DNA from: 55-13 sp037190145
Lineage (GTDB): Bacteria > Armatimonadota > Fimbriimonadia > Fimbriimonadales > Fimbriimonadaceae
Reading direction: 5' to 3'
Assembly: GCA_037190145.1 (NCBI GenBank)
Contig: JBBCJU010000008.1
Location: 1 to 64,000 of the forward strand
Length of the DNA stretch: 64,000 bases
Part shown: in pieces, positions 7,708 to 15,764 of the stretch
Layout: each line of letters opens with the position of its first letter
Numbering within the stretch: the first letter of the stretch is position 1
The notes under the pieces: model-generated
Database searches by the model: none
Told to the model about the DNA's origin: nothing
Seen by the model: only the letters and a program-made list of their open reading frames with translations
Program-made: the position numbers and the translations under genes

Positions 7708-9393
7708 ATGATCTCAAGACGGGAGTTTCTTCATCAGTCAGGAGCGGCGTATATTGCGACCGCCATTACGCCAATGCCCCAGTTGTTAGCATCAGAAGTA
7801 TTAGGGGAAGAGGCCAAGTCTGTGCGATGTATCAATGTTGTAAATTTTCTGAGAGGTTCCGAACCTCGAAACCCCATGGATTTGTTTCTGCCGTTGCAGA
7901 AACAAATGGAGATCAGCCTGCAACTGGATCTTCCCACCACCTGGTTACTCCAATATGACGCTCTTGTATCAGGGCCGTTCGTACCGTACTTGAAAGAAAA
8001 AATGGCCAAAAACCACGAAGTTGGTGTTTGGTTTGAGATGAATGAAAAGCATTGCAAGGCTGCGGGCGTGGTGTGGCGAGGACGCCCAGGCTTCGATTGG
8101 GATCACTTCCCGCATGTTGCTTTCACGATCGGCTATTCCAAAGAAGAACGCATTCAGTTAGCTGACGCCTTCATGAGTGAATTCAAAAAAGTGTGGGGAG
8201 CGTATCCAAAATCTGTTGCAAGCTGGAACCTTGACTCCATCACCATGGAGTATCTAGTTTCTCGATATAAGGTCGATGCATTTGCAGTTTGCCGAGATCA
8301 GATTGCCACCGATGGATTTACCATTTGGGGTGCACCCATCGCTGGCTATTACTCCAGTAAGAAAAACTGTTGGAGTCCTGCTCTTTCTCGAAAAGAGCAA
8401 ATCTCATCCCCTGTTTTTCGCATGCTGGGCCAAGCCCCGGTTTACTACTTTGAGAATGGTTACCCAATGCCTGGCGGAAAACGTGGAGGTGGCCCGGATA
8501 CGATGGAACCGGTCTGGCCATCGGGACGTTCGCCGATCTTTATCAAGAACTTTCTCGACATGATTTCTAAGGCCCCTACTCTGGACTTTGCCTACGCGCA
8601 ATTGGGGCAAGAGAATAATTTTGGATGGCCCGAAATGGAGCAAGCTTATCCAGTTCAGATGAAGGCCCTTGCTGATTTACGGGATAAGGGATTGGTCTAT
8701 GTAGAAACGATGGGTGACTCGGGGCGAAGGTTTAAGAAGGCGTTTCGAGAAACCCCTGCTCAAGCCCAAGTGATGTTGGTCGATTCTTTCGGAAATACAG
8801 ATCGAGTCGAGAATTCCATTTGGTACCAGAGTCGTTTTTATCGTGCCAACCTGCATTTGAAGGGAGACCGAGTTTATCTACGTGACATCACGGTCTATAG
8901 TGATGAGCATCCGCAGCCCTTCTTAACCCAAGCGACTCGTCTGCATGACGTGGAACAACGGATGCCGGCAGTCCTTGATGGTTTTCGTTGGAGCAAAACT
9001 CCAGGCTCAGCTGAACCTGGAGCAGGAGGCTTCTTCAAGATTGATGGTGAGGAGCTACGTCTTTCTGGAAGACCGGAGGTTGTGGAGGAGCGGAACACCA
9101 TGACGGTAAACCTGCCTGTCCAAGGTGAGCGTAGTATGGAAGTGAAGTTTGAAGAAAAGAAGATTACGGTCAAGCTTTCTCCAGCAAATGCTCAGTCCCT
9201 GGTACTCAGCTTTGAGTGGGACCCTAACAAATCTAGTCTAAAAGAAGTCGGTGAATCCAAGGTTTTCTATAAGTGGGAAGGACTGGATTATTCAGTTAAG
9301 GTAGAGGGCTTAGTCAAGCAGACCCCAACAGGGTGGAGCCTAGCATCGGTCAAGAGCCGAAGCCTGGCAATGCATTTGGCACAGCCAAGGTAA
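7708..9393 (+). CDS. Tat-exported polysaccharide-deacetylase-like protein
   Basis: 561 residues. The N-terminus MISRREFLHQSGAAYIATAITP is a twin-arginine signal (SRREFL), so export in folded form is predicted. The first 300 residues look like a beta/alpha barrel of the glycoside hydrolase/deacetylase type: a VGVWFEMNEKHC strand, SVASWNLDSITMEYL and DAFAVCRDQ. I do not see the classic metal-binding motif of NodB deacetylases, so the activity is uncertain. The last 180 residues are beta-rich, like a carbohydrate-binding or accessory domain. It closes the plus-strand sugar unit, 105 bases after GH43. Confidence 0.6.
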   Translation: MISRREFLHQSGAAYIATAITPMPQLLASEVLGEEAKSVRCINVVNFLRGSEPRNPMDLFLPLQKQMEISLQLDLPTTWLLQYDALVSGPFVPYLKEKMAKNHEVGVWFEMNEKHCKAAGVVWRGRPGFDWDHFPHVAFTIGYSKEERIQLADAFMSEFKKVWGAYPKSVASWNLDSITMEYLVSRYKVDAFAVCRDQIATDGFTIWGAPIAGYYSSKKNCWSPALSRKEQISSPVFRMLGQAPVYYFENGYPMPGGKRGGGPDTMEPVWPSGRSPIFIKNFLDMISKAPTLDFAYAQLGQENNFGWPEMEQAYPVQMKALADLRDKGLVYVETMGDSGRRFKKAFRETPAQAQVMLVDSFGNTDRVENSIWYQSRFYRANLHLKGDRVYLRDITVYSDEHPQPFLTQATRLHDVEQRMPAVLDGFRWSKTPGSAEPGAGGFFKIDGEELRLSGRPEVVEERNTMTVNLPVQGERSMEVKFEEKKITVKLSPANAQSLVLSFEWDPNKSSLKEVGESKVFYKWEGLDYSVKVEGLVKQTPTGWSLASVKSRSLAMHLAQPR

Positions 9394-9446
9394 GGTTTTC
9401 AGAATGTAGTGCGCCTGTTTATGCTGAGTAGTAGGTGGTCAGTAAG

Positions 9447-10559
9447 CTATTTTGACAGCGAGACTCCAAGACTGGATGAACGAACCACTAGTTTCACTGG
9501 AATAATCACGTCATGTGGCTCATGCAGGCGTTGGTTTGTGTCTTCGTTGACGCGTTCTAGTAGGATGTTTGCTGCGACTTGTCCTAGCCGGTGAAAGGGT
9601 TGCTCAACGCTGGTCAGTGACATCGCGTTCAAGTATCCGGGCATTAGATTTCCGTAACCGGCTACCGCCACATCTTGTGGAACCCTAACTCCCTCGTCGC
9701 GGAGAAACCTCAGCAAAGTAAAGGCGACTAAATCATTCGAACAAAAAACCGCCAAGCGCCCATCCTTGTTTGAAGTCAGTAAAGATCGGATGGCGCCTGA
9801 GAAGAAAGGTTCATGAAGGCCGTGAAAACCTAGAGATAGGCTTGGGTCTACTTTTCCATGAGCGGCTTCTAAGGCCAGAACATACCCTCGCCAGCGATGT
9901 TGTACCGTTTCCGCAAACACGTCATCGGTAAGAAAAGCGATGCGATCATATCCTTGTTGGAGTAAGTGCTCTGTCACCATTCGGCCTCCTGATACATCAT
10001 CAAACCGAACACAGTCCGCAGAAACGCCTAACACTCTTCGGTCAACCAAGACAAGTGGAAGCTTTCGATTTAGGCGCTTTAGGGTTTCCGAATCTGTAGG
10101 GTTTTGTGGCCATAAGATGATGCCAGCGGCATTCGCGGGCAAATGTTCATCATCTGGCAAACGATCTACCACGGCACCCACCGGAGGGTCGGTGTTGATT
10201 CTTCGCACATTGAACTTGGCTTTATTTGCGACCTCTACAAGCCCTTCCATTAGGTGAGTAAGGGCAGGATTTGGGTCGCCATGAATATAAGCCAGAAAGG
10301 TTGTTTTCTCAATCTGACGTTCATGAGGTTTGATGAAAGAACCGCGCTTGGCATCAGTCCAAATGTAGCCATCTTTCTCAAGATTTGCGAGGGCCTGGCG
10401 AATAGTGTTTCGTTGAACTTCGTAGAGGCTACAAAGGTCTCGTTCTGAGGGGAGACGACCTCGGTTTTGGAATTCTCCTGCTCCAATCCGCCGTCGAAGG
10501 TCTCTCGCGATATCCTCGTACTGAAACGTTCTCTTTTTGTAGGTCATGGACTGGTACAT
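9447..10559 (-). CDS. GntR-LacI transcriptional repressor, AraR-like
   Basis: 370 residues from the ATG at 10559 (another at 10547); the upstream hydrophobic extension is probably untranslated. The first 70 residues are a GntR winged helix: YEDIARDLRRRIGAGEF, LPSERDLC, NTIRQALANLEKDGYI. The rest is a LacI/RbsB-type periplasmic-binding fold sensing a small sugar (PLVLVDRRV, GRMVTEHLLQQGYDRIAFLTDD, DVAVAGYGN, TSVEQPFHRLG). This architecture is that of AraR, the arabinose repressor. A dyad overlaps its own start, suggesting autorepression. It diverges from the second prepilin unit and is likely to control it. Confidence 0.9.
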   Translation of the reverse strand: MYQSMTYKKRTFQYEDIARDLRRRIGAGEFQNRGRLPSERDLCSLYEVQRNTIRQALANLEKDGYIWTDAKRGSFIKPHERQIEKTTFLAYIHGDPNPALTHLMEGLVEVANKAKFNVRRINTDPPVGAVVDRLPDDEHLPANAAGIILWPQNPTDSETLKRLNRKLPLVLVDRRVLGVSADCVRFDDVSGGRMVTEHLLQQGYDRIAFLTDDVFAETVQHRWRGYVLALEAAHGKVDPSLSLGFHGLHEPFFSGAIRSLLTSNKDGRLAVFCSNDLVAFTLLRFLRDEGVRVPQDVAVAGYGNLMPGYLNAMSLTSVEQPFHRLGQVAANILLERVNEDTNQRLHEPHDVIIPVKLVVRSSSLGVSLSK

Positions 10560-10570
10560 AAAATATACCA
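10552..10570. promoter_or_regulatory. Candidate operator of the GntR-LacI repressor
   Basis: TGGTACATAAAATATACCA is an imperfect palindrome (TGGTA...TACCA with matching inner AT positions) overlapping the repressor's start. AraR-type repressors bind short AT-rich dyads of similar size. A second dyad, TTGGTCACCAA, lies at 10712-10722 just before the divergent prepilin gene. Confidence 0.5.
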
Positions 10571-10747
10571 AATTGAGACGAAAACATAAAATTAGGATAG
10601 AAAAGGTGAATGTGTACTTGCTGGTATGAAATCGGTAGATGATAATTAACATGGAGTCGACGGTTTGTCGTGTCCAGTTGAAATATTTTTCTGTACCAGT
10701 TTGGTGCCCTGTTGGTCACCAAGGAACCCAAGACCAAAGGGGGTCTA

Positions 10748-11650
10748 ATGAAAGCAACGCGAGGCTTTACTCTTATCGAGCTTCTGGTCGTCATTGCGAT
10801 TATCGCCATCTTGGCGGCAATCCTATTCCCAGTCTTTGCCCAGGCTAAATTAGCTGCTAAGAAGACAGTAGCGCTCAGCTCTGCCAAACAAGTTGGTTTA
10901 GCACTGCATATCTACACGAGTGATTTTGATGATGTCGCGGTTCCTTGCGCTGTCCAAAATCATCCTGGTGTGAATAATCCAGGAACTCAGCAAGAAAATC
11001 CGTCCAACTATAACTATCACATTAAGCCGTTTGATTCGCTTCTTGAGCCTTATACCAAGAATGCTGAAATGTGGGCTTCCCCTGCAGATTCGCGCAACAT
11101 CAATGAAGACTCTGGTGATGAGTGGCTTTGGGATGGCAAATATAGAGGCAAGATTATTCGCCGCTCCTTTATGATTGCTACCGAAATCGCGACGGTTGAA
11201 AAAGGTGGTTGGCTAGACCGTAACACGGGTATATCCGGGATTTGGTGGGATGTTGGATCATATTCCCCCGCCCGTTCGATGACCATGTTTAGCGATCCAT
11301 CCAACACGATTGCGTTTATGGAGGTCTGGCCTCCCAATGGCGGTTGGGGTGGGGGTGGCCGCGTTGGAGCCCTCGCAGATGCTGTTATGTGGCGTTGCGA
11401 TATGTGGAAGGTAGCAGGCCGAGTTCATCCGAGCGGTGCCCCCGGGGACCGGCTTCCTAGTGGTGGTGATAACTGTAACGACTACACACTCGTTCCTCAG
11501 AACCGCCCTACCCAAGGCTACATGGGTAAAGCGAACTACTCCATGGCAGACGGCAGTGCCAAGACTCTTGGATGGGGGCAAGTTCGGCGCAACGACTTCA
11601 ACATGATGAAACTGTTGAAGCCGGAAAACGCATCTACATATAACCCATGA
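10748..11650 (+). CDS. Second prepilin-type protein
   Basis: 300 residues. The ATG at 10748 is chosen because AAAGGGGG lies just before it; a frame-open upstream start at 10712 adds only a charged extension. MKATRG precedes FTLIELLVVIAIIAILAAIL, then FPVFAQAKLAAKK, matching the prepilin at 4627 almost exactly over the first 45 residues. The rest differs but ends with ANYSMADGSAKTLGW, the DG motif with Ser replacing the usual His. It is divergent from the GntR-LacI repressor and overlaps the lipoprotein gene by four bases. Confidence 0.9.
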   Translation: MKATRGFTLIELLVVIAIIAILAAILFPVFAQAKLAAKKTVALSSAKQVGLALHIYTSDFDDVAVPCAVQNHPGVNNPGTQQENPSNYNYHIKPFDSLLEPYTKNAEMWASPADSRNINEDSGDEWLWDGKYRGKIIRRSFMIATEIATVEKGGWLDRNTGISGIWWDVGSYSPARSMTMFSDPSNTIAFMEVWPPNGGWGGGGRVGALADAVMWRCDMWKVAGRVHPSGAPGDRLPSGGDNCNDYTLVPQNRPTQGYMGKANYSMADGSAKTLGWGQVRRNDFNMMKLLKPENASTYNP

Positions 11651-11829
11651 AACTACTAGCCTTATTGATCCCGCTCGTGCTAATCGGATGCTCTCAAGCA
11701 ACACCGGAAGAGAAAGAAGCGGCAAAGTATCCGCCTCCCAACATGATGTCTGAGGAGGAGGGACGGAAATTCATGGAAGGTCAGAAAGACCCCCGAACGG
11801 GCGGCCCTGCTCGTCCGACAGGACCCTAG
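11647..11829 (+). CDS. Second small lipoprotein, 60 residues
   Basis: MKLLALLIPLVLIGC is a classic lipoprotein signal with Cys15. The mature part is short, charged and Pro/Gly-rich (PEEKEAAKYPPPNMMSEEEGRKFMEG). It is exactly as long as the lipoprotein at 5595-5777 and shares the order lipid anchor, acidic-basic helix with a Met-Ser pair, Gly/Pro tail. Its ATG overlaps the prepilin stop (ATGA), showing tight coupling. Function unknown; a pilotin-like or anchoring role for the prepilin product is a guess. Confidence 0.78.
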   Translation: MKLLALLIPLVLIGCSQATPEEKEAAKYPPPNMMSEEEGRKFMEGQKDPRTGGPARPTGP

Positions 11830-11844
11830 GAAAGGTCCGCTTAC

Positions 11845-11885
11845 GAGGACGGTACATCCACCAAGGTGTTTGATGTACCGTCCTC
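11845..11885. promoter_or_regulatory. Perfect 14-bp inverted repeat enclosing the ribosome site and start codon
   Basis: GAGGACGGTACATC (11845-11858) and GATGTACCGTCCTC (11872-11885) are exact complements around a 13-base loop. The loop carries the ribosome site (AAGG at 11863-11866), and the ATG at 11873 lies in the right arm. In RNA this could shut translation of the following gene; in DNA it could be an operator or a terminator without a U tract. Confidence 0.7.
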
Positions 11886-14023
11886 AACCCCAAAAACTCA
11901 TGCTTCTATCTATTCTTATGTCTGCGGCGTTCGTCCAGTCCGCCCATTCCCAAGACCCAAAGCAACATCTAGAGCGGACGGTTTTTCAAACCAGCAGCAC
12001 ATATTCCGACCGCATCAACCTAAAAGCAGATGTTGCGATCGTGTATGGATTCGACGCCAAGATGCCCGAGCGAGTCAAGGCTTGGCGAGCAAAAGGATAT
12101 CGAATCCACCTGATGACCGGCGTTGCTTGGGGGGATTATCAGGATTACTATTACGGTCGATGGGATGGCATCAACCACGAAGATGAGGCTCAGACTCGCA
12201 AGAATGGCGAAAAGGTTGGACACGGGAAAGATGTCTATTACATGTCGCCGGGCAAAAACTACGGTAAGTATCTCGCAGAAGGAGTTCGTCGAGCCCTAGA
12301 AGTAGGAGTAGAGGCCGTTCACTTAGAAGAGCCGGAGTTCTGGGAGTTTGGAGGCTATGGGGAGGGCTTCAAGCGTGAGTGGAAGGAGTATTACAAAGAG
12401 GATTGGGTAGACCCGGAAAGTTCTCCGGATGCACGTTGGCGAGCTGCGAATCTGATGTACTACCTCTACCGCCGGGCACTCCAGCAAGTCTTTGATTCCA
12501 TTAACGAATACAACAAAGAGAATGGAACCAACGTTAGATGCTACGTTCCCACGCACAGTTTGATCAACTACGCTCACTGGGGAATTGTGAGCCCGCAGTC
12601 TAGCCTCGCAAGAATTGAAGGATGCGATGGATATATCGCTCAGGTGTGGACCGGGACCGCTCGTGAGCCGAACTTCTACCGAGGGCTGAAAAAGGAGCGA
12701 ACTTTCGAAACCGCGTTCCTTGAATACGGTTCGATGCAAAACTTGGTTAGGTCTACGGGGAGAACGGTTTGGTACTTAGCCGATCCCATCGAGGATAACC
12801 CAAACCATGATTGGGACGACTATCGCAAAAATTATCATTCGACCTTAGTCGCGTCTCTTCTTCAACCAGATGTCTCTCAATATGAGGTCATGCCGTGGCC
12901 AGAGAGGATATTTAACGGCACCTATCCATCTGCGGAGGATAAGAATAAGAGAATTCCAATTCCAGATGAATATGAAACCGAGCTTCAAGTTGTCATCAAT
13001 GCGCTCAAGGATATGAAGCAGCGCGATGTCAAATGGGAGTCGGGCACTCATGGAGTTGGCGTAATGGTGAGCGATTCGCTCATGTTTCAGCGAGGCTATC
13101 CGACGCCAAGCGATGGAGAAATGGGCCACTTCTATGGTCTTGCTTTGCCTTTCCTGAAACGAGGGATGCCAGTACAGCCTGTGCAGTTAGAAAATCTAAC
13201 GCTTAAAAACTATCTGCGAGATATGAAGCTGAAGGTCATTCTCATGACTTACGAAGGCATGAAACCCCTCACTCCAGATGTTCATGATGCCTTGGCCAAA
13301 TGGGTGCGAGACGGAGGTTCCTTGGTTTTCGTTGATAATGATCGAGATCCATTCTTTAAGGTGCGAGAGTGGTGGAACTCCAACGGCAACCAATACAAGA
13401 CTCCCCGCGAACACCTCTTTGAAAAGCTGGGTTTGTCTCGAGACCATACGGCTCCGAGTCAATCTGTTGGGAAAGGAAGACTCGTGTTTATCCCGAAGAG
13501 TCCAAATGTGGACTCATCACGCCAAACTCGGGGAGATGCTTGGCTAGTGGGAGAAGTCAAGAAGTACGTACCCAACGTAGATTGGAAGGAAAGCTCTGCG
13601 GTGGTGCTAAGGCGTGGCCCATACATTGTGGCCGCTGGCATGGACGAAACCGAGTCACCGGTGCAGACGTTACGGGGCAAATTCATAGATCTCTTTGATC
13701 CTACTTTTAAGGTTCAGTCTGAGGTCGTTTGTGGACCAAGTTCGCGTCACCTACTTGTCGACTTAGCCAAGTTCAAAGGGGCAGTGATTGCGTCTGGGGG
13801 GTATGCACACACGCTAGTGTCAAACTCCAAACGATGGCGCGGAACTGTGGAAGGTATTTCTGATACGAATGCTGTCCTGGTGCTAAGAACTTCGGGCAAG
13901 CCTCGTGAAGTAACGGTAAACGGTAAACCTATTAAGGATGTGGTCTACGATGAAACTCATCGGATTCTTCGGCTAAAGTTTCCAAACAAGCCAAGCCCTC
14001 AAGAAGTGGATGTACGAATCTAG
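11873..14023 (+). CDS. Exported glycosidase-like protein with barrel and GATase-like domains
   Basis: 716 residues from ATG 11873; a TTG one codon earlier and an ATG at 11900 are alternatives. The signal peptide ends near SAHSQ. Residues about 45-400 look like a TIM barrel: VEAVHLEEPEFWEFGG is the kind of strand that bears catalytic acids in clan GH-A enzymes, and other barrel-like strands follow. Residues about 400-600 resemble the glutamine-amidotransferase-like domain of GH42 galactosidases (LTPDVHDALAKWVRDGGSLVFVDND). The end is beta-rich. I cannot assign a family. It is the enzyme of the second prepilin-lipoprotein unit, and a 14-bp repeat covers its start. Confidence 0.6.
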   Translation: MYRPQPQKLMLLSILMSAAFVQSAHSQDPKQHLERTVFQTSSTYSDRINLKADVAIVYGFDAKMPERVKAWRAKGYRIHLMTGVAWGDYQDYYYGRWDGINHEDEAQTRKNGEKVGHGKDVYYMSPGKNYGKYLAEGVRRALEVGVEAVHLEEPEFWEFGGYGEGFKREWKEYYKEDWVDPESSPDARWRAANLMYYLYRRALQQVFDSINEYNKENGTNVRCYVPTHSLINYAHWGIVSPQSSLARIEGCDGYIAQVWTGTAREPNFYRGLKKERTFETAFLEYGSMQNLVRSTGRTVWYLADPIEDNPNHDWDDYRKNYHSTLVASLLQPDVSQYEVMPWPERIFNGTYPSAEDKNKRIPIPDEYETELQVVINALKDMKQRDVKWESGTHGVGVMVSDSLMFQRGYPTPSDGEMGHFYGLALPFLKRGMPVQPVQLENLTLKNYLRDMKLKVILMTYEGMKPLTPDVHDALAKWVRDGGSLVFVDNDRDPFFKVREWWNSNGNQYKTPREHLFEKLGLSRDHTAPSQSVGKGRLVFIPKSPNVDSSRQTRGDAWLVGEVKKYVPNVDWKESSAVVLRRGPYIVAAGMDETESPVQTLRGKFIDLFDPTFKVQSEVVCGPSSRHLLVDLAKFKGAVIASGGYAHTLVSNSKRWRGTVEGISDTNAVLVLRTSGKPREVTVNGKPIKDVVYDETHRILRLKFPNKPSPQEVDVRI

Positions 14024-14044
14024 ATTAGGCTGAAAATAGTTAAT

Positions 14045-14077
14045 CCCGGGATCAGGTGGGAGAAGTCTGATCCCGGG
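14045..14077. terminator. Perfect hairpin between convergent genes
   Basis: CCCGGGATCAG pairs exactly with CTGATCCCGGG over 11 bp with an 11-base loop. A second perfect hairpin, TTTCGG...CCGAAA, follows at 14081-14097. They sit between the glycosidase-like gene and the convergent sigma factor gene. No U tract follows in either direction. Confidence 0.6.
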
Positions 14078-14126
14078 TGGTTTCGGCTTAACCGAAACAG
14101 TTGACACAAATCCTGCTTGCTTGCCC

Positions 14127-14687
14127 TTAACCGAGAGCTACTTGCAGGTCTCTCTTTAGAAGACCCCGAGCGCGGAACAACCAGCTCTTGATGGTTCCTT
14201 CCGGCGCCTTCAATTCGTCCGCAATCTCATTAACGTCCATATGCCGGAAGTGGCGCATCAGAATGATGTGGCGGTATCTCGCCGGAAGGCGTCCGATTGC
14301 CTCCACTACCAGTTCCTTTGCTATCCTATCTTCCGCCAAGTTCGTCAAGTTGAACGAACCGTCGCACAGCATGTATTCGTGCTGATCCAGCGGTTCTATC
14401 TCGTGACGCCGGCTTCGAACCATGTCGATGCAGACGTTTGAGCAAATCCGACAGAGCCAAGGCTTCAACGGTCGAGCATCATCGAAATCTCGAATCGCTC
14501 GGTACGCTTTCAGCAAAGTCTCTTGGACCGCATCATTAGCGTCGTCGCTGTTACGAAGCATTCGCATCGCAACCTGATACAGCATTGGTCGGTACGTTTT
14601 TGATATGAGCTCAAAGGCGACCGACTCGCCTCTTTTTGCTCGCTGGATGAGTTGGCCCTCACAGCAGGGGACCTGCTCAATTTTCAT
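14127..14687 (-). CDS. RNA polymerase sigma factor, ECF subfamily
   Basis: 186 residues. Region 2 is visible at about 20-90 (DDANDAVQETLLKAYRAIRDFDD, LKPWLCRICSNVCID) and region 4 at about 125-180 (GRLPARYRHIILMRHF, DVNEIADELKAPEGTIKSWLFRARGLLKRDL). It should direct RNA polymerase to a specific regulon. No anti-sigma gene is next to it on the same strand; the divergent gene at 14886 encodes a membrane-anchored protein that could be regulated by it, but this is only positional. Confidence 0.92.
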   Translation of the reverse strand: MKIEQVPCCEGQLIQRAKRGESVAFELISKTYRPMLYQVAMRMLRNSDDANDAVQETLLKAYRAIRDFDDARPLKPWLCRICSNVCIDMVRSRRHEIEPLDQHEYMLCDGSFNLTNLAEDRIAKELVVEAIGRLPARYRHIILMRHFRHMDVNEIADELKAPEGTIKSWLFRARGLLKRDLQVALG

Positions 14688-14885
14688 TTAGGTTTTCTTT
14701 TCTTCACCTCTCCCGCTAAACATCATAAGATGATTTTGTTAGGTGCCCAAGGTAACCAATGAAAGTTAGGCTGATAGACCCATTTACCGATTTTTGCGAT
14801 TTCTCTAACCTGGCAAATCGACGGGGCCGAAAACATACCCATGGCCCTGAGTTGAGCAATTTCTGTGCCGAAAATTGCACATACG

Positions 14886-15764
14886 ATGGAGGCACGGAAG
14901 CTTCTTAACATTTTAATGGCCGCAGCTCCAATCATGCTGATGGCAGGCATCGCCACTCACTCTCGAACGTTTGATGACCCATTTCAATGGCCTCAAGTAT
15001 CCGAAGATCATAAGCGGGTGCAGACCTATTTGCCGATCGTATTGCAGACTCAGAAGTTAATGAAGTCGCCGATGATCGATGCGACGGAGGCTCAAACTTT
15101 AGCTCGAAATTGGATAGATGGAGCAAACAATGGTTCTCTTCGTCCATTGGTGCCAGTTATGTTGGATGAATCCACCGGAGGGCGTATCCGGGCAAGGATT
15201 ATTGACACTAACCAAGCGTTAATCCGAATTCTAGTGAGCATTGCGGATGAGCAAATCGAAAAGAGAGATTTTCAGGGTGCTGCACAAAACCTGGTTTTAG
15301 CCACGGATACAGGAACTGCCTTGAAATACTCCAATCATCTAAGTGTTTATCGGTACACCCTGACCCACCACTCCGTGCTGATGCGTATTCAAAAGGTTTA
15401 TCCAAACGTAGATACGGACTCTCGCAAATCCTTAGCCGAGGCAATGAATCGGATGAAGGCCGATGAGGACCGACTGGAAAAGATTGCAATTCGTCTACAG
15501 CAGTTGGTGCAATCTGAACAAGAACTAAATCGCGAGATCCATAGTTTAGAGAGTTCGCAGCCAGAGCCCTTAGAGGCAAGTTTCTTCGAACACCCCGCAC
15601 AAGCTAAAGGTGAGCATTATTCTTACGAATCGGATGCAGACAGCGCAATTCAAGTTAGCGAACTGCTTTCCCTAGACATTCGCCAATGCAAAGCTGCCGA
15701 TGAAAGAAATAGGCTCATGATCCGGCAGATCATGAGCCTAGCTCCAAACAAAGGTTTTAACTAG
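14886..15764 (+). CDS. Membrane-anchored protein of unknown function with coiled-coil part
   Basis: 292 residues from ATG 14886 (a GTG lies seven codons earlier). A single hydrophobic segment near the N-terminus (LLNILMAAAPIMLMAGIA) suggests an anchor or signal. The body is helical: ALIRILVSIADEQIEKRDFQGAAQNLVLATDTG resembles a tetratricopeptide-like helix pair, and DRLEKIAIRLQQLVQSEQELNREIHSLE is a likely coiled coil. No family recognised. It is divergent from the ECF sigma gene and overlaps the end of the convergent anti-sigma gene by four bases. Confidence 0.7.
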   Translation: MEARKLLNILMAAAPIMLMAGIATHSRTFDDPFQWPQVSEDHKRVQTYLPIVLQTQKLMKSPMIDATEAQTLARNWIDGANNGSLRPLVPVMLDESTGGRIRARIIDTNQALIRILVSIADEQIEKRDFQGAAQNLVLATDTGTALKYSNHLSVYRYTLTHHSVLMRIQKVYPNVDTDSRKSLAEAMNRMKADEDRLEKIAIRLQQLVQSEQELNREIHSLESSQPEPLEASFFEHPAQAKGEHYSYESDADSAIQVSELLSLDIRQCKAADERNRLMIRQIMSLAPNKGFN

